A stretch of 64,000 nt of DNA from Hoeflea_A sp039025395. GTDB lineage: Bacteria; Pseudomonadota; Alphaproteobacteria; Rhizobiales; Rhizobiaceae. The DNA is taken from the NCBI GenBank assembly GCA_039025395.1, contig JBCCOK010000022.1, positions 7,680 through 71,679 on the forward strand. Direction: 5' to 3'. How positions within the stretch are numbered: the first letter of the stretch is position 1; each line of letters starts with the position of its first letter. The notes beneath the pieces were generated by a model, which ran no database searches, was not told the DNA's origin, and saw only the letters and a program-made list of their open reading frames with translations. Position numbers and translations under genes: made by a program. Positions 17,301 to 26,750 of the stretch are shown here, one piece after another.

Positions 17301-19189
17301 TCGCCGGCGTTGGAGACATGTCCGGTGACGTATTCGGCAACGGAATGCTCTTGTCTCCAAAAATCCGACTGGTTGCCGCCTTTGACCACCGCGACATTTT
17401 CATCGACCCGGATCCCGACTGCAAAACATCCTTCAAGGAGCGCAAACGGTTGTTCGATATGGGGCGCAGCAGCTGGCAGGACTATGACCGTTCATTGCTT
17501 TCAAAAGGCGGCATGATTGCTTCGCGAAAGGAAAAACTGATCACTTTGAGTGCTCAGGCGGCTGCAGCCATCGGACTTTCCACCACCAAGGCGAGCCCGC
17601 CCGAAATCGTCAATGCCATTTTGAAAACCGATGTCGACCTGCTTTGGTTCGGTGGTATCGGCACCTATATCAAGGATGCTGCGGAAAGCGATGCGGATGT
17701 GGGCGACCGGACCAATGATGCAGTTCGCATCACCGCTGAACAGGTGCGGGCCAAGGTGATCGGCGAGGGCGCAAATCTTGCGGTTACGCAGCGTGGCCGG
17801 ATTGCTTACGATTTGGGCGGCGGTCACTGCAATTCCGATGCGATCGACAATTCGGCCGGCGTGAATTCCTCCGACCTGGAGGTCAATATCAAGATTGCGC
17901 TTTCAGCCGCGATGCGCTCCAAACGGCTGACGCTTGCCAATCGCAACAAGCTTCTTGTCAGCATGACAGATGAGGTGGCGGCCCTGGTGCTGCGCAACAA
18001 CTATCTGCAGACCCTGGTTATTTCACTTGTCGAACGCCGCAGTGCGCGTGCCTCGGGTGAGCTTGGCCGGCTAATGAAGCGTCTGGAAGACGACGGACAT
18101 CTGGATCGCAAGGTTGAAACGCTGCCCGACAATCAAACCCTCTCCGAGCGCGTCGCGGCCGACAAACCTCTAACCCGGCCCGAAATAGGCGTCTTGCTTT
18201 CCTATGCGAAAATCGCACTGTTCGATGATCTTAAAAACACACCGTTGCTGGACGACCCTTACTTTGAAGCGGATCTGTTCAGCTATTTTCCTGAACACAT
18301 GCACAAATCCCATGCCAAAGATATTCGCGAACATCAGTTGAGGCGTGAAATCATCGGCACCGTTCTTGCCAACGATGCGATAAACCGAGGCGGTCCCGCA
18401 TTTGTCAGCCGATTGGTGGACGCAACCGGCATGTTGCCGTCGGATATCGTCAAGACCTATGTCATGGTGCGGGACGGCCTCGGCCTGCCCGAACTCTACG
18501 ATGCGATTGACGCGCTGGACAACAAGGTACCGGGCGACTTTCAGAATGAACTTTATGCGGGCGTCGGACACGTGATTCAGATCGTATCGCGATGGGCCCT
18601 CAAGACAGGCGCTCATTCCCTTCCGATCAATCCGACGGTTGAGGCGCTTCAATCTGCCGTCGAATCAATCGGGTCCACCATACCGTCACTTCTGCCGGCC
18701 TTCATGATGTCGGAAACCGAACGCTGGTATGATCGCACCGTGAGCCATGGTGTTCCGAAGAAGCTGGCGACCAGGCTGTCGCAACTGCCGAGCCTGGCGC
18801 TGATCCCGGAGATCATGCAGATTTCAGCCACCTCAGGTGCTGATCTGAAGAAGACCGCCAAGACGTTTTTCGATGTCACCGAGATGTTTCGCATCGGACG
18901 TATGGATGCCGCAGCGCATCAAGCCAACATCAACGATCATTATGAAGCCTTGGCGATTGCCCGAAGTCTCGACGAGATCACCGCCGCGCGGCGCCAGATT
19001 ACCACTTTGGCGCTTGAGAACTTTGGCTCCGAGACGGATCCGGTCTCCAAATGGCATTCAGCCGACCAGATCCGCATTGACCGCGGGTCCGACCGGATCA
19101 GCGAACTGATAGACGGCGGCGAGATAAGCATTGCGCGCCTGACGGTGGCTGCCGGCATGATGGGGGACATTGCGCGCGGCAGGAACTAG
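14390..19189 (+). CDS. gdhB: NAD-specific glutamate dehydrogenase, large 180-kDa type
   Basis: A 1599-residue enzyme that deaminates glutamate to 2-oxoglutarate and ammonia with NAD+. Its length fits the L_180 class typical of alphaproteobacteria and Pseudomonas. A long N-terminal regulatory part with ACT-like folds (1-700) precedes the catalytic core. GPIARGGLRWSDRAEDYR (about 797-814) and VPVGSKGGFYPKKLP (about 837-851) supply the substrate-binding residues and catalytic lysine. AAFDHRDIFIDPDPD (about 997) and VIGEGANLAVTQRGR (about 1123) are further class-specific motifs. GGGAG lies 5 nt before the ATG. It stands alone between an opposite-strand AhpD-like gene and an MFS gene. The upstream amine pathway could feed it glutamate, but there is no operon link. 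Confidence 0.96.
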   Translation: MGTRRHPKRDKQIARIAEILKQQKKSYINPEFLFGRTSADDVHLYSSEALAAAYIHAREQLEKWDSTGSLIHVGPVENVELARRPLTVVSVVDRNMPFIYDSIMGEISNAHRDICLAAHPILKLQRSSNGSVKDVAPAIAGEADAGSQKVSVIQVHLPRLSPQAIEQLKANLFKVLDQVHRAVEGWPAMLAKLDGIVEELKRAGGSQHLAEREEALSFLEWLRHDNFTFLGMREYTFSGTGRDAKVERANNKGVGILSDPQVRVLRRGTGHVTTTPEILAFLQGPDALIVTKANVRSVVHRRTYMDYIGVKRYDESGRVTGELRIVGLFTSTAYTRSVLRIPLLRSKAVSVIKSFGFDQESHSGKVLLNALESYPRDELFQIDVPMLAGFCEQIIELNDRPRVRVLPRIDRFDRFVSVLVYVPRDQYDTEARSRIGAYLKGVFDARLSAYYPAFPEGSVARVHFILGRSGGRTPRISQEVLETAVRRIVTRWEDQFAQLAGVDGLELHTSDAYRDNFTPEEAVEDLPSFLLCKENNPICIDFYQRDGEASENLSLKIFHLDAPVALSRRVPLLENLGFNVISEQTFEVAVGVDVTQTRNVLLHNMELVHRDGVAVDLARLAEPLDTAFLDAWYGRIENDSFNRLVINSGLDAREVTVMRAYARYLRQAGITYSQGYIAETLNRYPGIASDLFKMFSVRFDPSLKVRAAAKTYEEITTRIETALARVPSLDEDRIIRRLVNVIAATVRTNYYQKEADGSPRKILAFKLDPRSLDGIPEPKPYREIFVYSVDVEGVHLRFGPIARGGLRWSDRAEDYRTEVLGLAKAQQVKNAVIVPVGSKGGFYPKKLPASGPRDDVFNAGREAYKVFISALLSVTDNIVDGKIVPPKNTLRHDDDDPYFVVAADKGTATFSDTANAISRDHHFWLDDAFASGGSDGYDHKKMGITARGAWEAVERHFREMDIDIQKTEFTVAGVGDMSGDVFGNGMLLSPKIRLVAAFDHRDIFIDPDPDCKTSFKERKRLFDMGRSSWQDYDRSLLSKGGMIASRKEKLITLSAQAAAAIGLSTTKASPPEIVNAILKTDVDLLWFGGIGTYIKDAAESDADVGDRTNDAVRITAEQVRAKVIGEGANLAVTQRGRIAYDLGGGHCNSDAIDNSAGVNSSDLEVNIKIALSAAMRSKRLTLANRNKLLVSMTDEVAALVLRNNYLQTLVISLVERRSARASGELGRLMKRLEDDGHLDRKVETLPDNQTLSERVAADKPLTRPEIGVLLSYAKIALFDDLKNTPLLDDPYFEADLFSYFPEHMHKSHAKDIREHQLRREIIGTVLANDAINRGGPAFVSRLVDATGMLPSDIVKTYVMVRDGLGLPELYDAIDALDNKVPGDFQNELYAGVGHVIQIVSRWALKTGAHSLPINPTVEALQSAVESIGSTIPSLLPAFMMSETERWYDRTVSHGVPKKLATRLSQLPSLALIPEIMQISATSGADLKKTAKTFFDVTEMFRIGRMDAAAHQANINDHYEALAIARSLDEITAARRQITTLALENFGSETDPVSKWHSADQIRIDRGSDRISELIDGGEISIARLTVAAGMMGDIARGRN

Positions 19190-19301
19190 ACCAATTCAAA
19201 CCAAGCTGGCCAAGAAGCGGTCTGGATCAGCTGCGGCGCTGCATGTCATATAGTCTAAGCCTGACTTGCTCTATACTATGGTCCGGTCGTAAGGAGCTGC
19301 T

Positions 19302-20675
19302 ATGAGTGAGGCCGTGCGCGAAGGTACCGCGGAACAAGCCGACCGGAGAGGTATCTTCGGCTGGATGATGTTCGACTGGGCAACACAGCCATTTCATACG
19401 CTCATTATTACCTTTGTCTTCGCCCCGTACTTCACCTCGCATATTGCCGCGACGCCGGTCATCGGTCAGGAGATCTGGGGCTACGCCACAGGCCTGGCAG
19501 GCCTGGCAATTGCCCTCATGGCGCCGGTATTCGGGGCAATTGCAGACCACACAGGTCCGCGAAAGCCATGGATCGCATTCTTTTCGATCTTCGGCGTTGT
19601 CGGCTGCTGGATACTGTGGTTCGCCGCACCGGGCACCGACAGCATCACAATCGCCATTGCCGGCGTCGTTCTCGGCTTGATCGGTATGGAGATGGCCGCC
19701 GTCTTCAACAATGCGATGATGCCCAACCTCGTTCCCCGTGCCCAGCTTGGCCGTCTTTCCGGTTCAGCCTGGGCGCTGGGCTATATCGGTGGGATCGTTT
19801 CGCTGATCATTGTGCTCGGGTTCATGGCCGCACAACCGGGCACCGGCAAGACACTGATCGGGGTGACGCCGATTTTCGGCCTTGATCCGGCGTCCTTTGA
19901 AGGCGACAGGGCCTCCGGTCCGCTGACATCCATCTGGTATGTGTTGCTGGTCCTGCCGATGTTTCTTTTTACCCCGGATGCGCGGCGTACCCTGGTTTCC
20001 CATGGCGAGGCTGTGAGGCAGGGTCTTCGCGAATTGCGAAACACGGTTGTCAGGCTGCCGAAGGAACGCAGTTTTTTCAGCTATCTCGTTTCCAGCATGC
20101 TTTACCGGGATGCGCTGAACGCGCTTTACACGTTCGGAGGCATATACGCCGCCGGTGTTCTGGGTTGGTCGATCACGCAGATCGGCGTTTTCGGCGTTCT
20201 GGCCGCTCTTACCGGCGTCTTCGGCGCATGGCTTGGCGGTAAAGCAGACGATCGATTCGGGCCGATACCCGTCGTTTCCGTCAGCATCGTGGTTTTGATC
20301 CTGTGCTGTCTTACAATTGTATCTACATCAAGTTCGGAGGTCTTCTTCATCGGCGTCGGCAGCGCCGATGCACCTTCCGGATTGCCGACGATCATGTTTT
20401 ATATTGCCGGCTGTCTTATTGGTGCCGCCGGCGCAAGCCTTCAGGCAGCATCGAGAACACTGTTGGTGGATCAGGTAACGCCGGAACGGGTTACGGAAGC
20501 TTTCGGCCTCTATGCGCTTTCAGGCAAAGCGACGACATTTGTCGGTCCCCTGCTGATTGCTGTCTTCACCGGTCTTTTCGAAAGCCAGCGGGTGGGGGTG
20601 ACGCCGGTGATCGTGCTGTTTGTCGCCGGTATTGTCCTGCTTCCGCTTGTCCGGAGCGCCCATTCAAAGGTCTGA
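19302..20675 (+). CDS. MFS transporter, UMF1/Atg22-like family
   Basis: A 457-residue inner-membrane permease with about 12 hydrophobic segments. It opens with GIFGWMMFDWATQPFHTLI (residues 17-35), the hallmark of the unknown major facilitator (UMF1) group related to yeast Atg22. An MFS loop motif GAIADHTGPRKP follows at residues 79-90. Atg22 exports amino acids from the vacuole; the bacterial substrates are not known, so none is assigned. A strong ribosome binding site AAGGAG lies 6 nt before the ATG. The 112 bp upstream hold a TATACT hexamer at 19272-19277 that could be a -10 element, but no convincing -35 was found. Confidence 0.85.
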   Translation: MSEAVREGTAEQADRRGIFGWMMFDWATQPFHTLIITFVFAPYFTSHIAATPVIGQEIWGYATGLAGLAIALMAPVFGAIADHTGPRKPWIAFFSIFGVVGCWILWFAAPGTDSITIAIAGVVLGLIGMEMAAVFNNAMMPNLVPRAQLGRLSGSAWALGYIGGIVSLIIVLGFMAAQPGTGKTLIGVTPIFGLDPASFEGDRASGPLTSIWYVLLVLPMFLFTPDARRTLVSHGEAVRQGLRELRNTVVRLPKERSFFSYLVSSMLYRDALNALYTFGGIYAAGVLGWSITQIGVFGVLAALTGVFGAWLGGKADDRFGPIPVVSVSIVVLILCCLTIVSTSSSEVFFIGVGSADAPSGLPTIMFYIAGCLIGAAGASLQAASRTLLVDQVTPERVTEAFGLYALSGKATTFVGPLLIAVFTGLFESQRVGVTPVIVLFVAGIVLLPLVRSAHSKV

Positions 20676-20681
20676 CTTGAT

Positions 20682-22295
20682 CTAATGCCTGAAATGGCGC
20701 ATTCCGGTCAGCACCATGGCAACACCCGCTTCGTTCGCGGCCTTGACAACCTCGTCGTCGCGCATCGATCCGCCGGGCTGGATCACTGCGGTCGCCCCGG
20801 CCTCGACGGCCGACATAAGCCCGTCCGCAAATGGAAAGAAAGCATCAGAGGCAACGACCGAGCCCTTTGTCAGCGGTTCCGAATGTCCGAGCGCTTCGGC
20901 CGCGTCGCGTGCCTTTCGTGCAGCAATGCGGGTCGAATCGACACGGCTCATCTGCCCGGCGCCAATGCCCACAGTGGCGCCATCGCGTGCGTAGACGATC
21001 GCGTTCGACTTGACATGCTTGGCAACACGGAAGGCAAATTGCAGATCGTGCATTTCCTGATCGGTCGGCGCGCGGTCGGTCACGGTTTTGAGCTTGAGAT
21101 CAGCGACGACACCATTGTCGCGTGATTGCACCAATAGGCCACCGGCAACGGTTTTTGCGGTTAGTCCGGGTGCAGCGGGGTCGGCAAGCTTTCCGGTCGT
21201 CAAAAGCCGAAGGTTGTTTTTGGTTGCGATAATCGCCTGCGCTTCGTCCGTTACGCCTGGCGCAATGATTACTTCGGTAAAGATCTTGATCACTTCGCGC
21301 GCGGTTTCGGCGTCCAGCGTCCGGTTGAAGGCCACTATGCCGCCAAAGGCCGACACGGAATCGCAATCCAGTGCCTTGCGATAGGCGCCGACAAGATCGG
21401 ACGCGCTTGCAACGCCACAGGGATTGGCGTGCTTTACGATTGCACAGGCGGACACCGACCCGGGGTCGAACTCGCTGATGAGCTCGAAGGCGGCATCCGT
21501 GTCGTTGATGTTGTTGTAGGACAGCTGCTTGCCCTGGTGGAGAACCGCTGTAGCGACACCCGGCCGCTGATCTCCGGTAACATAAAAACCAGCCGTCTGA
21601 TGGGGGTTCTCGCCATAGCGCATGACGTCCTTCAGCCTGCCGGCCACGGCACGATGAAGCGGCATTTCAATCGATAATTGGTCGGCAAACCAATTGGAGA
21701 TGGCTGCATCATAGGCTGCTGTCCGGGCAAAAGCCTTTGCGGCCATGGCGCTGCGAAATGCGAGCGAAATGGCGCCGCCATTGGAATCCATTTCGGCGAT
21801 CAGCGCGGCATAGTCTTGCGGGTCAGTCACTGCCGTTACATAAGCATGGTTCTTTGCGGCAGCACGGATCATGGCCGGCCCGCCAATATCGATGTTTTCA
21901 ACCGTCGTCGGATAATCGCCGTTGCGGCGGACATCTTCGAAGGGATAGAGGTTCACAACGGCAATATCGATTTCCGTGATGTTGTTGTCTTTCATCGCCT
22001 TCGCATGATCGCTGTCTTCACGAATGGCGAGCAGGCCGCCGTGCACAGATGGGTGCAGCGTCTTGACCCTGCCGTCCATGATCTCGGGAAACCCGGTCAG
22101 ATCGGAGACATCGCGCACCGGCAATCCTGCGGCGGCGATTTCAACAGCGGTTCCGCCGGTGGAAACCAGCTCGATATTGCGGGCGGCAAGCGCTGCGGCA
22201 AGCGCTGCGAGTCCGGTCTTGTCGGATACGGAGAGCAGCGCGCGTTTCGGCGTGATGTGTTCGGGGGCTTTGATCTTTTTGGAAGATACGGCCAT
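20682..22295 (-). CDS. purH: Bifunctional AICAR transformylase/IMP cyclohydrolase
   Basis: This enzyme performs the last two steps of purine synthesis: formylation of AICAR with 10-formyl-tetrahydrofolate and ring closure to IMP. It has 537 residues, the family's usual length. The N-terminal cyclohydrolase (MGS-like) domain begins RALLSVSDKTGL and includes VSTGGT and MDGRVKTLHPSVHGG. The transformylase domain has the catalytic Lys-His pair in CAIVKHANPCGVA. The start MAVSSKKIKAP at 22295 is preferred over one 10 codons upstream by family length. It is the last gene of the htpX-rsmB-heparinase-purH run on the minus strand, an order familiar from Rhizobiales. Confidence 0.97.
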   Translation of the reverse strand: MAVSSKKIKAPEHITPKRALLSVSDKTGLAALAAALAARNIELVSTGGTAVEIAAAGLPVRDVSDLTGFPEIMDGRVKTLHPSVHGGLLAIREDSDHAKAMKDNNITEIDIAVVNLYPFEDVRRNGDYPTTVENIDIGGPAMIRAAAKNHAYVTAVTDPQDYAALIAEMDSNGGAISLAFRSAMAAKAFARTAAYDAAISNWFADQLSIEMPLHRAVAGRLKDVMRYGENPHQTAGFYVTGDQRPGVATAVLHQGKQLSYNNINDTDAAFELISEFDPGSVSACAIVKHANPCGVASASDLVGAYRKALDCDSVSAFGGIVAFNRTLDAETAREVIKIFTEVIIAPGVTDEAQAIIATKNNLRLLTTGKLADPAAPGLTAKTVAGGLLVQSRDNGVVADLKLKTVTDRAPTDQEMHDLQFAFRVAKHVKSNAIVYARDGATVGIGAGQMSRVDSTRIAARKARDAAEALGHSEPLTKGSVVASDAFFPFADGLMSAVEAGATAVIQPGGSMRDDEVVKAANEAGVAMVLTGMRHFRH

Positions 22296-22420
22296 TGCCG
22301 GGACCTGCTGCCTTGCCACGATCAAAATGCTTCAGTCGAAACCGGACTTGCTCTAACACAGTCGCGGAGACGATGCTAACCGGACCGTCCCGCTATACAG
22401 ATGCATTTTTGAGATAACGA

Positions 22421-24172
22421 TCAGTCTTCATCCGTCTCGGCGTCGCCAGCTTTGCGTTCGGCATCTGCGGTTTTTGCCCTGGACACGGTTCGCACCAAAC
22501 CCCATGAGACCTCCGAACGCTTTGCAATGGTAAAATGCAGCGCGATCTGTTGCGACCTGCGAGGCCCCGCAAGGTCAGCAAAAAAAACATCCTCTTCGAT
22601 ATCCGCCGAGATATCAGGCGATAAGAACTTCCAGATTTCTCCGTCCGGTGCCGTCAAAACAATGTCACCATTGTTATCCTCGGTGATCACGATCTTCGGG
22701 TGAATGTGGAAGCGTACTGCTGCCTCCGTTTCCTGATCTATCGCCAGCTCGTGGTTGGCCGATTTCGCCAAACGGTCGCGCCCGTTGATCATGTTGCCGT
22801 CTTCACTGAGCGCAAGCGACCGCTCATGGACAAGGCCGAATTGTGCGGCGTAGCCGTCATGCCGGGCAACAAAACCCTGATTGCCGTTTGGATCGTCGCG
22901 GCGCTCGAGCTCAACATTCCCGGGACCACTGATCAGGATCGGCCCAAGAAATGCGGAGGACGAAGTGGTTGCCGACGAGGTGTCGTCGATAATAAGCGTT
23001 GAATGTGCGGCGGTGGCGCGCGACAGCCTTCTGTATTCCGCGTGATGGAATGCCGGTGCGCCGGCATTAACAATGAAGCGATGCTGTCCGGATGACATTT
23101 CAAACGACAGGCATCCCGCATGGTGGGTCAGAGACAACTCTCCCGCCGGCAACGGGCCGGTATCTGCGATGATGACTGTATTTTGCGCCGATAGCCGCTG
23201 ATAATTCATTTGTGGCGTGTATTTGGGTGGTTCACCTGTTGAATCGTCATAGCGCAGGACAGAAAGCAGGCGGTCGGCGGGCTGTGCAGTCGTTCCATTG
23301 AAGAGTGCCAGTGTTCCATCAACATGGCGGAAGAATCGCAATGCCTGGAACATACGATCAATGCTCGATACCAGACCTTTCGGCGGCGTGTGTCCGAGAT
23401 TGAGATAGGTCTGGCGTAACGGCAGCAGATCGGCAAGCACAGACATCGCGATCTGCGGGTTGCGGGAGATATGACCACCGTCGGGAAGGATCTGTCTTTC
23501 GATTTCCTGATCCAGATTGCGGGCTGCCGCCTTTATCGCGGAAGGCGCGCAGGGGAGCGCAAGAGTCGCCATGGCAAGCGCTATGCGGACGCGAAAACGC
23601 CGCTCGCTGTCGCGGGTTGCCGGTGCGATCTTGCGCAGGTAGCGGACCTGCAGCGCGAGGCTCTTGATAAAGCGGCGGTAAAAGCCGCGATCTTGGTCCT
23701 TGAGAATAATAGGCGAATGGGAAAGCCATGCGATCACTCTTTGGGCGCAAACATCCGCATCCCAGCCGACGCCGGAAAACCGCCGGCCCCAGATTGTGAT
23801 CCACTCCTCAGTCAGCTTTTGGGCATCTTCATAGGACTCAGGCGTGCCGGCCGCCCGTAAATGGCGCAACCAGCGAAAACTGTGAAGCACTTCGTCAAAT
23901 CCCAGTGACGGTCCCGGATAGAGGAACGGCGATACATCGCCTGCTTCAAGAACGCGTCCGGCCAACGGAAAACGCCCATGGTGGATTTCATGTGCCACGT
24001 AGGGATCGGCGATCCGCAAATCGGTCGGTGCAACGATCAGGCGATCCGGAGACCTTCCGGCAAACCGCAACGGGTTTACACGACCGATCGCGAGCTGACG
24101 AACCAATCGCCGCCGGCTTTCACGAAAATACAATGGCAAGAATTGCCGAACCTGCAACAAAACTGCTGCCAA
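22421..24172 (-). CDS. Heparinase II/III family protein
   Basis: A 583-residue protein with the (alpha/alpha) toroid N-terminal part (to about 300) and the C-terminal heparinase II/III beta-sandwich (about 310-560). Visible motifs include NYQRLSAQNTVIIADTGPLP, LTHHAGCLSFEMSSGQHRF and NAGAPAFHHAEYRRLSRATA. Family enzymes are polysaccharide lyases. This chromosomal alphaproteobacterial branch has no proven substrate, and no signal peptide is evident. The reading frame opens at TTG 24172 with GGGGA about 7 nt upstream and a stop 21 nt before it, so no ATG start is available. It lies 150 bp after rsmB and 125 bp before purH. Envelope glycan processing is a guess. Confidence 0.8.
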   Translation of the reverse strand: MAAVLLQVRQFLPLYFRESRRRLVRQLAIGRVNPLRFAGRSPDRLIVAPTDLRIADPYVAHEIHHGRFPLAGRVLEAGDVSPFLYPGPSLGFDEVLHSFRWLRHLRAAGTPESYEDAQKLTEEWITIWGRRFSGVGWDADVCAQRVIAWLSHSPIILKDQDRGFYRRFIKSLALQVRYLRKIAPATRDSERRFRVRIALAMATLALPCAPSAIKAAARNLDQEIERQILPDGGHISRNPQIAMSVLADLLPLRQTYLNLGHTPPKGLVSSIDRMFQALRFFRHVDGTLALFNGTTAQPADRLLSVLRYDDSTGEPPKYTPQMNYQRLSAQNTVIIADTGPLPAGELSLTHHAGCLSFEMSSGQHRFIVNAGAPAFHHAEYRRLSRATAAHSTLIIDDTSSATTSSSAFLGPILISGPGNVELERRDDPNGNQGFVARHDGYAAQFGLVHERSLALSEDGNMINGRDRLAKSANHELAIDQETEAAVRFHIHPKIVITEDNNGDIVLTAPDGEIWKFLSPDISADIEEDVFFADLAGPRRSQQIALHFTIAKRSEVSWGLVRTVSRAKTADAERKAGDAETDED

Positions 24173-24321
24173 ACCGTGTCCCCGTACACCTCATTTCTGA
24201 GGGCCCTTGCCGCAACCATACCACAAGACAATTCCGCGGGCATTTTAAATTACAAGTAGTTAGGGCGCTCCTGTTGAAACATCAAAGAGGGCTTTCCAGC
24301 CTTTTCCGATTGGTATGCACG

Positions 24322-25695
24322 TCATCCGGACTTCACCAGCACCGCGGCGAAAAAACCGTCCAAACCGGCCAGTCCGGGGTCGCTGTTGGGTAGCATGGCG
24401 GGCGTCGTGCGGATCTCTCCCCGGTCGGTGACCGCCGTTTCGAGGCCTGGCCAATCTGCCCTGTCTATCGCCTTTCGCACTAGCTGCGGATTGCGTTCAA
24501 GGAACCAGTCTACCACATCTTCACCTTCGCGCGGATCAAGCGAACAGGTCGAAAAGACGATTTTGCCGCCCGGTCGCACCAGCGAAATGGCATGCGTGAG
24601 AAGGTCTTTTTGAAGCGCGGCGAGTTTTTCAATGTCGGCGGGCCCCTTGGTCCATGGAACATCGGGGTGCCTGCGCACCGTCCCGGTCGATGAACAGGGT
24701 GGGTCCAACAGAACGGCATCGAACTCGGTGCCCGGCCGCCAATCCCTGCAATCGGCTTGAACGAGCGTCGCCTCCAGTTCCAAGCGAGCGAGATTTTCCG
24801 CTATTCGCAAGAGCCTGCGGTCGGACAGGTCGACTGCGGTAACCTGCGCACCAGCGGCTGCAAGCTGCGCGGTCTTTCCGCCGGGCGCTGCACACAGATC
24901 GGCGATGCGTATCCCGTCAATCCGTCCGAATAATTGTGCCGGGATCGATGCCGCTGCATCCTGAACCCACCATTGGCCTTCAATGAAACCCGGAAGGTCC
25001 GTAATGGGCCCATCTGCCGCCGCCGTTCTGACCGTACCGGTCGGTAGTAAAATTCCGGACAAGGTGTCGGCCCAGTACTGAGGATCCGACTTGACCGTTA
25101 TGTCCAGGGCAGGAAGAACACCATGCGCGTCCAGAATTTGCCGGGCTTGGTCTGTGTAAACGACCTCAATGCGATCGGCAAACCAGGCGGGTGCGTTTCG
25201 GGTCGTCGCCTCGATCTTGGTAACGAGCCGCTTCTTTTCGCGGATCAAACGCCTCATAACAGCATTGACCAGCCCTGCGAAACGCCGATTTCGCGGGTCC
25301 ATGCTGGCCTGTTCGACGGCAAGGTCGACGGCGGTGTGATCGGGCACTTCAAGATAGATGATCTGCGCTGCGGCAACCCGCATGACATTCTTGAGCGGCC
25401 GCGCTCCTGAGGGAAGCGGACGATCGAGTAGCTTTCCCAAGATGACGTCGATCACAGCCAGATGACGCAGCGTCGCCATCAGTATCGCCCTCACCAACGC
25501 CTGGTCTTTCTGATTTAGACCGGTATAGGCGGGGTTTCCGCCACGCGGATCGAGGAGGCCATCGAGCGACGTTTTACGGTCGACCGTAGCTGATAGCAGT
25601 TTGGATGCGGCCTGGCGTGCGGCGAGGCCGGGCTTGATATCGTGTCTGGCCTGTTTCGGGCCCGCCTGCCTCGCGCCGGGCCCGCGGCCCGTCAA
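24322..25695 (-). CDS. rsmB: 16S rRNA (cytosine-C5) methyltransferase, RsmB/Sun type
   Basis: An SAM-dependent RNA m5C methyltransferase acting on 16S rRNA (C967 in E. coli numbering). The N-terminal NusB-like RNA-binding domain (residues 20-150) is followed by the Rossmann domain with IADLCAAPGGKTAQLAAAG, then the active-site motif LDPPCSSTGTVRRHPD, in which the Cys of PPCS is the release cysteine, and FSTCSLDPREGED with the catalytic cysteine. The start is taken as TTG at 25695, which overlaps the htpX stop (TTGA) and has AAGGGA about 8 nt upstream, giving 457 residues. A GTG at 25740 would overlap htpX by 49 nt and is less likely. Confidence 0.92.
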   Translation of the reverse strand: MTGRGPGARQAGPKQARHDIKPGLAARQAASKLLSATVDRKTSLDGLLDPRGGNPAYTGLNQKDQALVRAILMATLRHLAVIDVILGKLLDRPLPSGARPLKNVMRVAAAQIIYLEVPDHTAVDLAVEQASMDPRNRRFAGLVNAVMRRLIREKKRLVTKIEATTRNAPAWFADRIEVVYTDQARQILDAHGVLPALDITVKSDPQYWADTLSGILLPTGTVRTAAADGPITDLPGFIEGQWWVQDAAASIPAQLFGRIDGIRIADLCAAPGGKTAQLAAAGAQVTAVDLSDRRLLRIAENLARLELEATLVQADCRDWRPGTEFDAVLLDPPCSSTGTVRRHPDVPWTKGPADIEKLAALQKDLLTHAISLVRPGGKIVFSTCSLDPREGEDVVDWFLERNPQLVRKAIDRADWPGLETAVTDRGEIRTTPAMLPNSDPGLAGLDGFFAAVLVKSG

Positions 25696-26648
25696 GACCA
25701 GGGTCCCTTGGATTCCTCGCCGCCTGGTTGCCGGCCCCACGGCCCGCCTTGTGCGCCGGTGTTGTCGCGCTGCTGCTCCGGTGCGGACCGGTCGTCAGCG
25801 CCGGATATGTTGAACTCTGCATCCATTTTGCGCAATTCAGCGATGCGGTTTTCGGTTGCCGGATGGGTTGAGAAGAGACCATCCATGCGCTGACCGGAAA
25901 GCGGGTTGATGATGAACATATGTGCCGTTGCAGGATTGCGTTCGGCATCCTCGTTGACCACACGCTTTGCGCCGCCGGCGATCTTTGCAAGAGCCGAGGC
26001 AAGCCACATCGGTTGTCCGCAAATTTCGGCACCACCACGGTCGGCCGAATACTCGCGCGTGCGGCTGACCGCCATTTGCACGACGGCCGCCGCCAGAGGC
26101 GCCAGAATCATCGCCGCGAGCAGGCCGACAATACCGAGCGGACTGTTTCGTGCGCCGCGGAAAAAGAAGGCGAAATTGCCAAGCATGGATATGGCACCGG
26201 CCAGTGTCGCTGTAATGGTCATGGTCAGCGTATCCCGGTGTTTGACATGGGCAAGCTCATGCGCCATCACGCCAGCCACCTCCTCGTAGGAAAGCATGTT
26301 CAAAAGACCGGTGGTCGCGGCAACCGCGGCATTGTCCGGGTTTCTTCCCGTCGCGAAGGCGTTGGGCTGATCATTCTTGATCAGATACACTTTGGGCATC
26401 GGCAGATCGGCGCGCTCGGCAAGCTGCTTTACGATGCCATAATATTCGGGCGCCGATTTGGCGTCGACTTCGACAGCGTGATGCATGCGCAGAACCATCT
26501 TGTCCGCGTTCCAGTAGGAAAAGGCGTTCATTACGGCAGCGATACCCAAAGCGATCAACATGCCTGCGCTGCCGCCGATGACAAACCCTATCGCCATGAA
26601 CAGCGCGGTCATGAAAGCCAGCAACATTGCTGTTCGAACCATATTCAT
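25692..26648 (-). CDS. htpX: Membrane zinc metalloprotease HtpX
   Basis: An inner-membrane M48 protease that degrades damaged membrane proteins under envelope stress, 318 residues. Residues 5-45 carry two transmembrane helices. The zinc motif is His130-Glu131-x2-His134 (HELAHVKHRDTL), and two more hydrophobic segments follow (about 145-190). The third ligand is expected in TREYSADRGG. The start at 26648 (MNMVRTAMLLAF) is chosen because GGAG lies 8 nt upstream and family members begin here; 26666 is an in-frame alternative. The C-terminal tail after residue 285 is Gly/Pro/Gln-rich and ends by overlapping rsmB. It is the first gene of the minus-strand run to purH. Confidence 0.95.
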   Translation of the reverse strand: MNMVRTAMLLAFMTALFMAIGFVIGGSAGMLIALGIAAVMNAFSYWNADKMVLRMHHAVEVDAKSAPEYYGIVKQLAERADLPMPKVYLIKNDQPNAFATGRNPDNAAVAATTGLLNMLSYEEVAGVMAHELAHVKHRDTLTMTITATLAGAISMLGNFAFFFRGARNSPLGIVGLLAAMILAPLAAAVVQMAVSRTREYSADRGGAEICGQPMWLASALAKIAGGAKRVVNEDAERNPATAHMFIINPLSGQRMDGLFSTHPATENRIAELRKMDAEFNISGADDRSAPEQQRDNTGAQGGPWGRQPGGEESKGPWS

Positions 26649-26750
26649 GGTTGCAACTCCATTCATATGCCGGTTTCCCTACCGGCCAAGCCCCTCTATA
26701 TGTTGGTAGCGACACCGTATTGTTCAATGCGCAGACAAGGCCGTTTAATC

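Noticed and set aside
25696..25740. Longer rsmB start (GTG at 25740)
   Set aside because: It would overlap htpX by 49 nt, whereas TTG at 25695 gives a TTGA overlap with AAGGGA upstream.
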